DNA of 64,000 bases from NCBI GenBank assembly GCA_018433085.1, contig JAHDRW010000004.1, forward strand, positions 1 to 64,000, given 5' to 3'. Below the pieces are notes generated by a model, which was given only the letters and a program-made list of their open reading frames with translations, was not told where the DNA came from and made no database searches. Position 1 is the first letter of the stretch, and each line of letters begins with the position of its first letter. This document shows positions 1 to 12,516 of the stretch, piece after piece. The position numbers were made by a program, and so were the translations under genes. The stretch comes from Deltaproteobacteria bacterium. GTDB lineage: Bacteria > Desulfobacterota > Desulfomonilia > UBA1062.

Positions 1-3314
<3,314 letters not shown>

Positions 3315-3440
3315 TGTTTTTGTGTACTATTTTATTTTCACTGAATTTATTAAGCAATTACCGCGAACCTTATTTCTTTCGTATATTTCGTTATTCATTT
3401 TTCAAAGAACCTTTTGTAATATAATGTTTTTTCAATGAGT
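3315..3440 (-). other. CRISPR leader
   Basis: This strongly A/T-rich stretch directly abuts the last repeat and lies between the array and cas2. Its composition differs sharply from the GC-rich genes around it. Its position and the repeat orientation make it the leader, where new spacers are inserted and array transcription begins. No coding region is seen here. Confidence 0.8.
3329..3357 (-). promoter_or_regulatory. Candidate leader promoter for the CRISPR array
   Basis: Read on the minus strand there is TTGCTT, 17 bases, then TAAAAT, followed 14 bases later by the first repeat. The -10 matches the consensus at five of six positions; the -35 is weaker. The spacing is ideal and the A/T-rich leader context fits. 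This is inferred by eye; transcription would start near 3322. Confidence 0.45.
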
Positions 3441-3494
3441 TGGGATGTGCGCGAAACTCTCTGTTTTTTATCGACAGCTTGCGGTTCGCGCGGC

Positions 3495-3785
3495 TTAAAC
3501 AATCAGCGGCCCTTCCTGATCGACTGAGGGCTTGGCACCGATATGTTCTACTCGTTTTCTCCAGTTTGATCCAAGATAATAGAACCTCAGACTGTCTACC
3601 TCGGGTTTTATCTCATCTATCAGCCTCTGCTTAAAAACAACCCACTGGGCCGGTTCCAGGATGCATTCAAACACCGAGAACTGAACACGCTGCCCATAGT
3701 CCTGACAGGCCTTTGCAACTCTCCTCAGCCTTGCCGGCCCACCACTGTCGGTCACGGAAACGTCATAGCTTATCAGCACAAACAT
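3495..3785 (-). CDS. cas2: CRISPR-associated endonuclease Cas2
   Basis: This 96-residue protein starts MFVLISYDVS, the ferredoxin-fold beta strand with the conserved aspartate (YDV) of Cas2. It carries the family pattern RLRRVAKACQDYGQRVQFSVFEC and a C-terminal FYYLGSNWRKRVEHIG strand. Its length is normal for I-C Cas2. With Cas1 it forms the integrase that adds spacers at the leader end. It is the last gene of the leftward cas operon, 27 bases after cas1, and lies next to the leader, which is the usual I-C order. Confidence 0.97.
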   Translation of the reverse strand: MFVLISYDVSVTDSGGPARLRRVAKACQDYGQRVQFSVFECILEPAQWVVFKQRLIDEIKPEVDSLRFYYLGSNWRKRVEHIGAKPSVDQEGPLIV

Positions 3786-3812
3786 ACTGCCCTCTCACGC
3801 TTACGATCAGTC

Positions 3813-4850
3813 TCATTTCCATAGAAAAGGCGGATATCCGTCTATGTCTCCCCTTAAATATCGTGCAAGCAAAAGTGCCTGCACATGAAAGAGTATTCCG
3901 ATCGGAACCTTTTCATCGATGAACGGATGATGGATTTCTTCCCGTTTCCTCTCCTGGTATGCAACGAGCACTGTCTTTCTTGTGTCATCATTCATGAGAA
4001 CAGCGCCTGAATCCATTTTGCTGAAACCCTTGGCCTGGACCTGCTTCAGGTTGATCAGAGAGAGCACGAGCCTGTCCGCGATAAAAGGCCGGAACTCTTC
4101 CATGATATCGAGTGCAAGCCCGGGCCTGCCGGGCCTGTCGCGATGAAGAAATCCCACTGCAGGGTCCAGACCTGCGGACTCCAAGGCCGATCGGATATCA
4201 TGAACAAGCAGGGTATAAACAAATGACAGGAGACAGTTCACAGTGTCCAGTGGCGGTCGCCTGTTCCTCTCGGAAAATCGAAAGTCATCCTTCTGGGCAA
4301 GAATGAGCTGGTCGAAAACACTGAAATAGGTATGCGCAGCATCACCCTCAAACCCGCGCACCACATCGAGGTGGTTCTCTTTTTCGAGTGTGCTCAAGTA
4401 AGAGGTCAGCCGCTTCAAGGCAAGACCGACCTTTTCTGCATCCATGGAATCTTTCTCGCCATGGTCTCGTATGGCCCTCTTGAGCACGGTACGGCTGTTG
4501 GCTATCTTTCCCATAAGCGCCATTCTTGCCATGCCTGCCGAGAAATCCGGATCATCGGCCTTGCGATACTGCTCCCTGCGGAGCAGTACATTTCCCGACA
4601 CCGGCCCCTGTACACGCGCGAGAAACCTTCCGTACTCGGAGAGAAAACTCAGACCCACTCCGTTTCCCGCACAAAAGCCCAAGAGGAACGGGCTGCACAG
4701 CACATTCCCGAAGCAGACGATACCGCCGAGCGTGTGGATAGGCACCCTCAACTTCACTTCCCTCTCCACGTTTACGACAACAGTCTCACCCTCTTTCGAG
4801 AGATACGCGCCCTGCGTGGTTACAAAGAGGGTATTGAGAAGCTTCTTCAC
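3813..4850 (-). CDS. cas1: CRISPR-associated integrase Cas1 (type I-C)
   Basis: Cas1 is the catalytic subunit of the spacer integrase. I place the start at GTG 4850, which gives KKLLNTLFVTTQGAYLSKEG at the N-terminus as in I-C Cas1, and 345 residues. The reading frame stays open further upstream, but those residues overlap cas4 and do not resemble the family. The GTG overlaps the cas4 stop as GTGA, implying translational coupling. The metal-binding residues are visible: Glu in FEGDAAHTYF, His in VGFLHRDRPGR and Asp in ALDIMEEFRP. The protein appears intact. Confidence 0.96.
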   Translation of the reverse strand: MKKLLNTLFVTTQGAYLSKEGETVVVNVEREVKLRVPIHTLGGIVCFGNVLCSPFLLGFCAGNGVGLSFLSEYGRFLARVQGPVSGNVLLRREQYRKADDPDFSAGMARMALMGKIANSRTVLKRAIRDHGEKDSMDAEKVGLALKRLTSYLSTLEKENHLDVVRGFEGDAAHTYFSVFDQLILAQKDDFRFSERNRRPPLDTVNCLLSFVYTLLVHDIRSALESAGLDPAVGFLHRDRPGRPGLALDIMEEFRPFIADRLVLSLINLKQVQAKGFSKMDSGAVLMNDDTRKTVLVAYQERKREEIHHPFIDEKVPIGILFHVQALLLARYLRGDIDGYPPFLWK

Positions 4851-5479
4851 GGCTCGTTCACCATTCGAGAGAGATAGCCCTTTACGGTCCTCTTCTTCTG
4901 CATGGTCTTCGGAAGGCACACTTCAATGAGAGAGCATCTGTCGCAACGCTTTGAGTAGGCAGGAGGGGGTGTCTGCCCTGATGCAATGAGCTCATGGGTT
5001 GCACGCGCAATTTCTTCTGTCTTGCTGCGCAGGAGCGAGTCAAACTCGACATCCTCTCTGCGCCGCGTTCTACCATAAAAGAGCGCACCGTTTGCGATAT
5101 GGACATTCATCATCTCTTCGAGGCACAGGGCCTGGGCGCAGACCTGGATCTTGTCCACGTCGTCCGCTTTGGGCTTGCCCCTCTTGTATTCAACGGGAAA
5201 CGGCATCCAACTCCCATCCTCCAGGCGGTGGAACTCGATTACATCAGCCTTGCCAATGAGGCCAAGTATCAAGGAGCGCAAAGGCACACCAAATTCTATG
5301 CGTAGATTGCGCCGGGATTCCTGCCTTTCATCGTGCACACGCTCATGCATGAGCCGGCCTTCTGCTGTGAGAAGGCTCTCGCTCCAGACCTGCTCGTTAT
5401 GGATCAGGGCACACTGGCGCGGGCAGAAGGCAAAATGCTGCAATGCAGAGAGCTGGATCAGATCATCCATGTCGTACAT
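4847..5479 (-). CDS. cas4: CRISPR-associated exonuclease Cas4
   Basis: This is a 210-residue RecB-like nuclease with an iron-sulfur cluster. Cysteines at 19, 179, 182 and 188 fit the cluster ligands (C23 is also nearby). The acidic ADVIEF and the PVEYKRGKPK lysine match the nuclease core. In type I-C, Cas4 works with Cas1-Cas2 to trim prespacers at the PAM side. It is coupled to cas1 by a 4-base overlap. The stretch upstream carries two direct repeats and the end of a Fic gene, so cas4-cas1-cas2 is separated from the interference genes. No strong ribosome-binding site is visible before the ATG. Confidence 0.95.
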   Translation of the reverse strand: MYDMDDLIQLSALQHFAFCPRQCALIHNEQVWSESLLTAEGRLMHERVHDERQESRRNLRIEFGVPLRSLILGLIGKADVIEFHRLEDGSWMPFPVEYKRGKPKADDVDKIQVCAQALCLEEMMNVHIANGALFYGRTRRREDVEFDSLLRSKTEEIARATHELIASGQTPPPAYSKRCDRCSLIEVCLPKTMQKKRTVKGYLSRMVNEP

Positions 5480-5490
5480 GCCATTGCCTG

Positions 5491-5534
5491 TTACCTAATT
5501 CATTACCCATATAAATTGTTATTACCTAATTCAT
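5491..5534. repeat. Two 13-bp direct repeats between fic and cas4
   Basis: TTACCTAATTCAT occurs at 5491-5503 and again at 5522-5534, 31 bp apart (about three helical turns). The right copy overlaps the fic stop codon and the stretch between them is A/T-rich. This could be an operator controlling cas4-cas1-cas2, or a scar of the event that placed fic here. I see no third copy at the other end of fic. Confidence 0.7.
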
Positions 5535-6571
5535 GACCTTTTCCACCTGGCATTCCTGCCACGGCCAAGACAGACAACAGCCCCCTGAGCCTGCAGGTCT
5601 TTCAACACCCGTCGCACCATGTCGATCCCCACACCGGGGCACTGACGAAGGATATCCGCAACAGCGAAATCGCCTGGAAATTTTGTGATTGCATCAGTAA
5701 TGATCCCTGTTTTCTCTCCACGCGGTTGTGGTACATTACCCAAACGTTTTTCAAACTCTCTGTACGCATCCTTCAGGACGAAGCAGACAAAGTTGATATA
5801 ATGCCAGGGATCATGTATGCCTTGATGCCATCCTTGGGAGCTTATCTCTAGGGTTCCGTAATACCTCTCTTTATTTTGCTCTATGAGCCGTTCAAGGCTG
5901 ATAAACCTGCCAACCTCTATCCCATGATGATAGCACTGCAGGAGCATTATCAGCCTGGACACCCTGCCGTTCCCATCCCGGAAAGGGTGTATGCACAAAA
6001 AATCGAGGTTGAATGCAGCGAGGGCGATGAGCGGATGAACCTTTTGCTCATTTACACAGTCATGCCATGAAGCAAGGAGTTTTCTCATACAGGCCGGAGC
6101 TTCGCTGGCCGGGACTGTTTTAAACCTGATACTCGATCTGCCGTCCGGGTGCTTCTCGATAATGTCGCTGTCCTTTTCCTTGTACCTTCCGGCATCCCAT
6201 ATCGCGCCCCGACAGAGACGGTGTAACGAGAAAATCGTCTCCTCGCTTACCGGCAAATTCTTGCACTGCTCGTGGATGAGACCGAGTGCATCCCGGTAGC
6301 CCCTGACCTCTTCCTCAGACCGATCATGCAAGAACGACTTTCCGAAAATTATGGTGCCGATTCTCCTGTTGCTAACCTCAATGCCCTCGATGCGATTGGA
6401 TGAAACAGCGCTCTCAATTACGGCGTGTTCTTTCAGTGCTTTCAATCGCTGTGGAAACTGCCTTTCATACAGCTCCTGTCGGCCTTTTGACTCGCTGATA
6501 TCAGCCAGATACCATGATGTTGTTACGGGTATGGTATCTAAGCGTGACATGAGCTGTTTAAACGTCATCAT
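5531..6571 (-). CDS. Fic-domain protein (probable AMP-transferase) within the cas operon
   Basis: This 346-residue protein has the Fic catalytic motif HPFRDGNGR at 195-203. An N-terminal SNRIEG at 58-63 matches the [S/T]xxxE[G/N] inhibitory helix of self-inhibited Fic enzymes. The C-terminal 60 residues (DAITKFPGDFAVADILRQCPGVG onward) look like a winged helix. Family knowledge: Fic enzymes usually transfer AMP from ATP to a hydroxyl on a target protein, and this domain layout is common in stand-alone Fic proteins. It lies on the cas strand, 58 bases after cas7 and 51 before cas4, so it is probably co-transcribed. It is not a core I-C gene. Its role here is unknown; toxin, guard or passenger are all possible. 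Confidence 0.9.
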   Translation of the reverse strand: MMTFKQLMSRLDTIPVTTSWYLADISESKGRQELYERQFPQRLKALKEHAVIESAVSSNRIEGIEVSNRRIGTIIFGKSFLHDRSEEEVRGYRDALGLIHEQCKNLPVSEETIFSLHRLCRGAIWDAGRYKEKDSDIIEKHPDGRSSIRFKTVPASEAPACMRKLLASWHDCVNEQKVHPLIALAAFNLDFLCIHPFRDGNGRVSRLIMLLQCYHHGIEVGRFISLERLIEQNKERYYGTLEISSQGWHQGIHDPWHYINFVCFVLKDAYREFEKRLGNVPQPRGEKTGIITDAITKFPGDFAVADILRQCPGVGIDMVRRVLKDLQAQGAVVCLGRGRNARWKRS

Positions 6572-6629
6572 GCAGAAATATCACCCCCAACGTTTCTTAC
6601 GACCAGGCACTGGCATGAATGTCTGCTAT

Positions 6630-7499
6630 CTATAACTTTTCGATGAGTTTGACCCCTTCAGGGACAGCATTCACGGCGAGCACGACCTCATAATCATCAA
6701 AAGACCTTGCAGGACCGTTCGACCCATTCTTTCTTGCCACGCTGACCGAATCAAAAAGCTTTTGTGCAGGGGCATTCCCCAATTCGTTTGCATGCTTGAA
6801 CACGATCAGCTTGCGAGGATTCATCTCTCCCCGGGCGGCCGATCGGTCGTGGTCGAACATATTCATGAGCGCATTCCAGAACAGATCCAGGTCCTTCTCG
6901 GAAAAACCGGTCTTCCCGGCCAGGGGCGCGGAGATAAAGCCATGAACACGGTACAGGGCATAGGGCACAGTAAACTTGCGGCCCATAGTCCGGTTGTCGC
7001 CTCCTTGGTCATCTGCCTCACGCTTCGTAGCCACGGCCATACGCGTAATACTGTGCTCGGCAGGAACGATCTGCTCTATGCTACGCGCAAAACCGAGCTG
7101 CACAGGGCCGCGGACTTGCCCGCAGTTGAAGTCTTTCAGCGACATAACAGCTCCAAAAGTACGGACATCAAAGAAATTCTGGCACATCCATTCTTTGGTC
7201 TGCTCCGAAACGGATGCTTTCTGTGTATTCTCCAGCCCCAGAGCCTTGTATGCCTTCTCCTGTTGATTCGTTAAGACAGCCTTCTCCTTGATGTATATCT
7301 CATAGGGCGGCTGCTCTTTCTCAACGAGTGTCACATAGTTTCTGACCTTGCGCTTCAGGCACACATCGGTCACGAGCCCATGACCGGTCTCGGGGTCGAT
7401 CCTCGGGAGATTGCCTGCATCGGGGTCGCCGTTAGGATTGCCGTCCTTGACATCAAAAAGTAAAACAAACTCATACCGGTTCTTGATGACATCGTTCAT
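6630..7499 (-). CDS. cas7: Cas7 (Csd2), type I-C Cascade backbone
   Basis: This 289-residue protein has the Csd2 signature [12 protein letters not shown] at residues 19-30, followed by [20 protein letters not shown]. Cas7 polymerises along the crRNA to form the Cascade filament. Its ATG follows the cas8c stop closely, with a GGAGAA ribosome-binding site lying inside the cas8c end. In the standard operon the next gene would be cas4; here a Fic gene intervenes. Length and motifs look intact. Confidence 0.96.
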   Translation of the reverse strand: MNDVIKNRYEFVLLFDVKDGNPNGDPDAGNLPRIDPETGHGLVTDVCLKRKVRNYVTLVEKEQPPYEIYIKEKAVLTNQQEKAYKALGLENTQKASVSEQTKEWMCQNFFDVRTFGAVMSLKDFNCGQVRGPVQLGFARSIEQIVPAEHSITRMAVATKREADDQGGDNRTMGRKFTVPYALYRVHGFISAPLAGKTGFSEKDLDLFWNALMNMFDHDRSAARGEMNPRKLIVFKHANELGNAPAQKLFDSVSVARKNGSNGPARSFDDYEVVLAVNAVPEGVKLIEKL

Positions 7500-7501
7500 T
7501 C

Positions 7502-7873
7502 TTATTCTCCTCCTTCTTTCTTGTCATGTTTGGTAAAGAAATCGTTCCGCTCGTGGTAGTAGCCGATGGCGAAACGCCCTTGGTCCTCAAGCGACAAGTG
7601 CGCCGGGAACGTGATAACTTCAGAGAGTATCTCGGAAAGCTCTTTTTCAAGGTTCACCACACGGCCCTTATTCTCTATCTTGGGAAGATGGAAGTTCTTC
7701 AGTTTCATAAGCCTGGGAAAGACCGTTACCGGGTTTGTGGATGCCGCTCCATAGAACCTGTCTCTGATGGTGGCGTTGATATCCCCCAACGCCGACTGCT
7801 GGACCCTTTCCAGAACCGCGAATAACCTGCCGAGCCTGTATCCGATGTTCATGCTTTCTCTATCCAAAGACAC
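7502..7873 (-). CDS. cas11c: Probable Cas11c small subunit from an internal start in cas8c
   Basis: Type I-C systems are known to make a small subunit by internal translation of cas8c. In this gene a strong Shine-Dalgarno AAGGAGGT lies at 7885-7878, in the middle of the coding frame and four bases before an in-frame GTG at 7873. From there 123 residues remain, about the expected size of Cas11c. An alternative in-frame ATG at 7852 gives 116 residues ([18 protein letters not shown]). The position and signal are seen; the product is inferred. Confidence 0.6.
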   Translation of the reverse strand: MSLDRESMNIGYRLGRLFAVLERVQQSALGDINATIRDRFYGAASTNPVTVFPRLMKLKNFHLPKIENKGRVVNLEKELSEILSEVITFPAHLSLEDQGRFAIGYYHERNDFFTKHDKKEGGE

Positions 7874-9292
7874 ACCGACCTCCTTTTCTTTCTGAAGATA
7901 AAAACGCGCATTTCTCACCAGCATGCCCTTTATGAGCGATGCCCTCGGGTATGTGACATTCTGTATCACCCTGCCATCAGAAGACCTTTTGGACTGCTCT
8001 GCCTTGATCCTTCTGAGTACGGCAGGAAGAAGAGATCTCGGGTATGGCGCTCCCTTCAGGATCGACTGCATGAGATCACCCGCAAGATTGGGCTGAATAT
8101 TGTCGGCCTTGCCGTCAACAGCCGTACAGACGAGAAGGCGGAACAATGAAAGATACTCTGGTTCCCTAGGGCCGTGCTCTATCTCGATATCCTGGAAATG
8201 TTCGCATACCTTTTGTTTGAATTCTTTAACCGTACCATCGTACCAAAACCTGACCGCTATTCTGGCAGCATTGGGTGAGAGGCCCAGCATATAGAACGGC
8301 AGGTCATCCTCGGGTGGATATACGCCGGTTTTTATCGATGAGATCAGGCTCCTCACGGCTTCGGTATTATCCTTGCCAGAATCTTTTCCAGGGTCGGCAA
8401 ACAGGCTCAAGACCTCCTGCTCGATCGAGTGCTTCTCTTTTGTCCAGAAAACCGTGCTCGCATCCCCGACCTGCACCCGTTGTCTTGATCCTTTGGCGAG
8501 AAGCGTGTTCAAAGATGTGGTATATGCAAACTGAGCCCGTGAGCCTACCGGAGCATTCAGCCCTTGGGCCTTCCATTTGCCGAAAGAGCAGAAAGCATCC
8601 TGATTGAATGAAACGATGTTGGCACCCGATGTTTGAGCGCCCCATACTCCTTTTATTGCCGTATGAAGGACTGCCGGGATATCCCTTTCCCCTGTTACCA
8701 TACAAGTCCACGTATCAACATCTTTATCATCGTCAGACAGGGAATTTATCTGTGCCATGACGCTTTCATCCTGACAAATCAGATTTTGTTTCATTTCTAG
8801 AATGAATGTGAGATTGCCATTGGTCTTTTCAACATCTTGCCATTTATGATGGGCATAGAGGCTTTCAAAATTATTCTTTTCTAGAAATTTTCTGATGGCA
8901 TAGATGCCATTATTATGAAAATCTTTTGGAAACATCTCATTGAATCTTTCAACAAAAGCCCTATGTTGTTTTGGCACGTTCTGCTCGTGCCTCTTTTGCT
9001 TACTGGTATCCTTCTTTTCATCATAAATATACTTGCCAAGGACATACGCAGGAGTATCCCAGAGAAGATTTGCCTTGACGCCAGATGTTTTCTTCTCCCC
9101 TTGAGGGACTATAAATCTACGGCCCTTCTTGTTGTTGTCATCGCGAGTATCACGCAGGCTTACAAAGTTGCCGTCACGATCGAGAACGATAAGGAACGGA
9201 ATCTCTTTTGCCTCGAAACCGAGCGGCGCAACCTCTATTGACTGCTCATCGACAAGCCTCTGGTAATAATAGACGAGGGTTTGCAGTATCAT
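7502..9292 (-). CDS. cas8c: Cas8c (Csd1), type I-C large subunit
   Basis: This 596-residue protein starts [13 protein letters not shown], typical of Csd1/Cas8c. The large subunit recognises the PAM and locks the target DNA. The ATG overlaps the cas5c stop (ATGA) and cas7 follows directly. The last fifth of the gene appears to encode a separate small subunit from an internal start (see the cas11c entry). No frameshift is seen. A + strand frame opposite its 5' half is only a shadow. Confidence 0.95.
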   Translation of the reverse strand: MILQTLVYYYQRLVDEQSIEVAPLGFEAKEIPFLIVLDRDGNFVSLRDTRDDNNKKGRRFIVPQGEKKTSGVKANLLWDTPAYVLGKYIYDEKKDTSKQKRHEQNVPKQHRAFVERFNEMFPKDFHNNGIYAIRKFLEKNNFESLYAHHKWQDVEKTNGNLTFILEMKQNLICQDESVMAQINSLSDDDKDVDTWTCMVTGERDIPAVLHTAIKGVWGAQTSGANIVSFNQDAFCSFGKWKAQGLNAPVGSRAQFAYTTSLNTLLAKGSRQRVQVGDASTVFWTKEKHSIEQEVLSLFADPGKDSGKDNTEAVRSLISSIKTGVYPPEDDLPFYMLGLSPNAARIAVRFWYDGTVKEFKQKVCEHFQDIEIEHGPREPEYLSLFRLLVCTAVDGKADNIQPNLAGDLMQSILKGAPYPRSLLPAVLRRIKAEQSKRSSDGRVIQNVTYPRASLIKGMLVRNARFYLQKEKEVGVSLDRESMNIGYRLGRLFAVLERVQQSALGDINATIRDRFYGAASTNPVTVFPRLMKLKNFHLPKIENKGRVVNLEKELSEILSEVITFPAHLSLEDQGRFAIGYYHERNDFFTKHDKKEGGE

Positions 9293-9954
9293 GACCTCAC
9301 CTCCACCTCCCGCAGATTCAACGAACCGGCCTGCAGCCGGGCATAAAAGAATTGGGGCATTGGCTCTTCCCGGCTGTAATCGATATCATAGAGCATCCAT
9401 CCCAGGTCTTTGCTCAAATCGATTGACCGAACAGTCGGCGCATTCTGCGGGATGAACTCGAAGTGAACGGGGAATTCCCGGCATCCGAAATAAGGCCTGT
9501 GGTAGCACTGTCCGTTCTGCGATCTCCGGATGAACATCTGCTCGAACTTGGTGACCGAATCTTCAGGTCCTGCCTTTTTCGTCATCTCGAAATATGCATG
9601 GATCACGTATCCTACGTCCCTGAGAAGAAGCCCTGCGCGTTGCTGCCTTGCATCTTCGATGCAGATCCCTAAAGATCCCCTTCCGCGTTTCATGGCTGTC
9701 TGTGCGGTCTGCGCGGAGATAATGGAGCCTACCTCATTGCGTCTGATTGATTCCCACCGAATCGGCTTCAGCACATCGATCTGAAGGATCTCCCACCGGA
9801 TGGCCGGTTTCCAGAGGATCGCTTCAAGTATTCCCCGTGCAGCCGAGGGGGTCATTACTTCGTAACTGACCCGTTCAACCTTCATTTCAGGACGGGTGAA
9901 ACAGGCATTATCGCCATAAACCCTTAACCGAAACGGTCCGCTTCTCACACTCAT
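9289..9954 (-). CDS. cas5: Cas5c (Cas5d), type I-C crRNA-processing protein
   Basis: Cas5c cuts the pre-crRNA in I-C systems, which lack Cas6, and caps the 5' end of the complex. I chose ATG 9954 because GGAGG lies five bases before it. An upstream in-frame TTG overlapping the cas3 stop would add six residues and has no such signal. The protein is 221 residues, with FRLRVYGDNACFTRPEMKVERVSYEVMTPS cut by domain norms: the Cas5 N-terminal RAMP strand followed by the conserved MTPSAARGILEAI helix. It overlaps the cas8c start by four bases. Confidence 0.95.
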   Translation of the reverse strand: MSVRSGPFRLRVYGDNACFTRPEMKVERVSYEVMTPSAARGILEAILWKPAIRWEILQIDVLKPIRWESIRRNEVGSIISAQTAQTAMKRGRGSLGICIEDARQQRAGLLLRDVGYVIHAYFEMTKKAGPEDSVTKFEQMFIRRSQNGQCYHRPYFGCREFPVHFEFIPQNAPTVRSIDLSKDLGWMLYDIDYSREEPMPQFFYARLQAGSLNLREVEVRS

Positions 9955-9968
9955 TGTTCCTCCTTTCC

Positions 9969-12212
9969 TCAAATGATGAGATCATCAGGGTTCAGGAAGC
10001 CTTTATCCGAAGGCTTACAGAATCCGATGTCCTCGCGGTAAATCCCTGTTGTTTCCTGTATGTATATCCCGTCGAACCCTTCAAGACCTGTAATATGACC
10101 TGCTAACTGCATCTCTCGATGTATTCTTTCGGGAAGATTGACAACATAACGCTGGAGATTCCGGAGTATCTTCCTTGCGTTCCAGGGACTTTTTCTAAGC
10201 TCGTCAAGAAAAACCTCGCTCTTTTCATACTGGACGATCACGGGCAGATATTTCTCGTCAATGAGCCTGAACAAACATGCTGCTGTCCGAAAAGCATATT
10301 CAAGTGTCTGGTCGGGAGGGAGCAGGCTCAGAATACCTTTCCTGTCGAGTCCTTCATCACCCTTTATCCAATAAAGTTGATCGAAAAATTCCCTGATCGC
10401 ATCGGGGGACATAAGATTATCAGCATGGCGCGCAATTACCTCCCTGCTTATGTCGGCAGCCTGGGCGAGATGACCTTTGGGAGGCGGTGATGGAGGAATA
10501 AAGACAATAGTCTTTCCGCTATGGGGTAGCAAACCCTCTCTATTACAGCGTCCTGCAGCCTGGGCAATGGAATCCAGCCCGGCCAATGCCCTGTACACGA
10601 CAGGGAAGTCGATGTCGACTCCGGCCTCTACCAGCTGTGTGCTGATAACCCTCGTTGGAATTCCTGATTTCAATCGTTGCCTGATTTCTTGAATGACCCT
10701 CGATCTATGCTCGCCGCACATCAGAGCTGATAAATGTATGGTTCCCTCGGGCATGAGGCTGAACAGATCCCTGCAGTCATCTCTCCGGTTGACGATGCAC
10801 AAGACCATCTCATGCTGCATGAGCTCCGAAGCGAGATTTTCCCAAGACACAGGCTCGGGCCATGAGCTATGGAGCTCGATATCAACCCGTTTCAACCTGT
10901 CATAGAGCTCCGAGGTGTCTTCAATGATTTCATGAGTTGAATCAAACCCTTCTCTGAACTTGAAATCGAAGCTATTGCGGACCCCAAGTTCGGGTTGCGT
11001 GGCCGTGCAGAGCACAGGGGTAACCCCATAATGCAGATGCAGCTCCCTGACAGCGAAGACGATCGGCCTGAGGTAGTCGGGAGGCAGGCACTGAGCTTCA
11101 TCGAATATGACAACACTCTCTGCTATATTGTGCAGCTTCCTGCATCGACTGGAGCGGTTCGCATATAGCGACTCGAAAAATTGGACAGCGGTTGTGACGA
11201 TTATCGGAGCATCCCAATTTTCCGCAGCCAGCCGGTTCCGCAACGAATCTCTCCCGTCTTCCTCATTCCTCAGGTTGGAATGGTGCTCTATCACCGCATG
11301 TTCAAAACCGGGTATGGCGCGAAACACATCGGCTGTCTGCTCGATAATACTTGTGTAGGGGATCACATAAATAATCCTGTACTTATTGTGTTTGACGGCA
11401 TGCCGCAAAGCGAATGCCATTGATGACAGTGTTTTCCCTCCGCCGGTAGGAACGGTAAGAGAAAAAATCCTTGAAGACTGCTCTGCTGCATCCATGCACT
11501 GTTTCAGAATGTCTTTTCGTGTTCTATTTACAGATGTGCTCTTTACATTATCCTGAAGACATTCCATGAACCGGTCAAAAAGCGCTTCCAGTTGTTTAAG
11601 TTCAGGATATTTCTCTGAGCGTATACTGGACCGGTCTTCGTCCATAAAGAGCTCTGTATCGAGATAATCAGCATCAACCAGGCACGAATAAAGCATTCGT
11701 ATCCAAAATGACGCATCTCCTCTGATCAGCTCTTTCGGAGGATCAATATTCAGAACATGGTCTGGTATACTGCTCAAAAGCGTAGTAACTTCTTCAGAAC
11801 CTCGCATCCTTTTCTCAAGAGCTGCATTGCCGGCACACTCGCTGTAATAGTCGGTAAGACCGGCGTGGTGCCCCATGATCAGGTAAGACAAAACACGGGC
11901 ATGGCCTACGGGAAACTTTTGTATCGCGTACCAGCCGCCTGCAGTTGAATGGTTGACGTTTTTCTCGAACGATTCATCCGAAGCTTCATTGGCGCACTCA
12001 CCGATAAGCTTGCGTTGGAACTGCCCAGAGTACTTCCCTAGATCATGCCATAATCCTGCAACATAACCCCACTGTTGTGCTCCAAATGCGTGGGCAAAAT
12101 CTCCGGCAAGACGAGCGACATTCTTCAGGTGCACGTCAAGCCTCTGCCACTTATCAATTGGTGCTCCTTCTTTCGAATGCGCATAGAAAACATCATCTGC
12201 GCTTTTCATCAT
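9969..12212 (-). CDS. cas3: Cas3 helicase-nuclease (type I-C)
   Basis: This 747-residue protein has an N-terminal HD nuclease (H28, H56-D57 in GLWHDLGKYS, GHHAGL near 114) and an SF2 helicase. The helicase motifs are VPTGGGKT at 254-261, DEAQ at 371-374, TATQ near 403-406 and a late QAAGRCNREG. It is recruited by Cascade to unwind and shred target DNA. It begins ATGATG after a GGGTGATG-type ribosome-binding site, 20 bases downstream of a small unknown gene. All catalytic motifs are present, so the interference machinery appears functional. Confidence 0.97.
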   Translation of the reverse strand: MMKSADDVFYAHSKEGAPIDKWQRLDVHLKNVARLAGDFAHAFGAQQWGYVAGLWHDLGKYSGQFQRKLIGECANEASDESFEKNVNHSTAGGWYAIQKFPVGHARVLSYLIMGHHAGLTDYYSECAGNAALEKRMRGSEEVTTLLSSIPDHVLNIDPPKELIRGDASFWIRMLYSCLVDADYLDTELFMDEDRSSIRSEKYPELKQLEALFDRFMECLQDNVKSTSVNRTRKDILKQCMDAAEQSSRIFSLTVPTGGGKTLSSMAFALRHAVKHNKYRIIYVIPYTSIIEQTADVFRAIPGFEHAVIEHHSNLRNEEDGRDSLRNRLAAENWDAPIIVTTAVQFFESLYANRSSRCRKLHNIAESVVIFDEAQCLPPDYLRPIVFAVRELHLHYGVTPVLCTATQPELGVRNSFDFKFREGFDSTHEIIEDTSELYDRLKRVDIELHSSWPEPVSWENLASELMQHEMVLCIVNRRDDCRDLFSLMPEGTIHLSALMCGEHRSRVIQEIRQRLKSGIPTRVISTQLVEAGVDIDFPVVYRALAGLDSIAQAAGRCNREGLLPHSGKTIVFIPPSPPPKGHLAQAADISREVIARHADNLMSPDAIREFFDQLYWIKGDEGLDRKGILSLLPPDQTLEYAFRTAACLFRLIDEKYLPVIVQYEKSEVFLDELRKSPWNARKILRNLQRYVVNLPERIHREMQLAGHITGLEGFDGIYIQETTGIYREDIGFCKPSDKGFLNPDDLII

Positions 12213-12232
12213 TTTTATAACATCACCCTTGC

Positions 12233-12427
12233 CTACTCCGTCACAGGCAGCTGCTCCCTAAGATCCTTGGGCAGATTGTTCACAATCCGGCTTTCACCGA
12301 CGTAGACCTCAGGGTTCAGGCCCTCCTCCTTATTCGCTGCATTCAGAGCAGCATACCGGGCCGAACCCAACCTGCCCTTGATACTCGGCAAGAACTCCAA
12401 ATACTCTTCCGGAATCAGCCACTTCAT
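12233..12427 (-). CDS. Small unknown protein upstream of cas3
   Basis: This 64-residue protein begins MKWLIPEEYLEFLPSIKGRL and is followed 20 bases later by cas3 on the same strand. An AAGGTGAAGC stretch before its ATG is a usable ribosome-binding site. It has no membrane segment or signal peptide and is mildly acidic. I do not recognise a family. Its place as first gene of the cas transcript, just after a WYL regulator gene, suggests co-expression with the CRISPR machinery, but no function can be assigned. Confidence 0.65.
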   Translation of the reverse strand: MKWLIPEEYLEFLPSIKGRLGSARYAALNAANKEEGLNPEVYVGESRIVNNLPKDLREQLPVTE

Positions 12428-12516
12428 GCTTCACCTTTAAAACCTGGGGCTTTCATCTTAATCATTTTCATAGCATATCGATCTTTCATAACACATAGAC
12501 CCCCCCATAGAGTGTC

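Noticed and set aside
4851..4919. Upstream extension of cas1 to an earlier GTG at 4919.
   Set aside because: The 23 extra residues overlap the end of cas4 and do not match Cas1; the GTG at 4850 with the GTGA overlap fits the family start.
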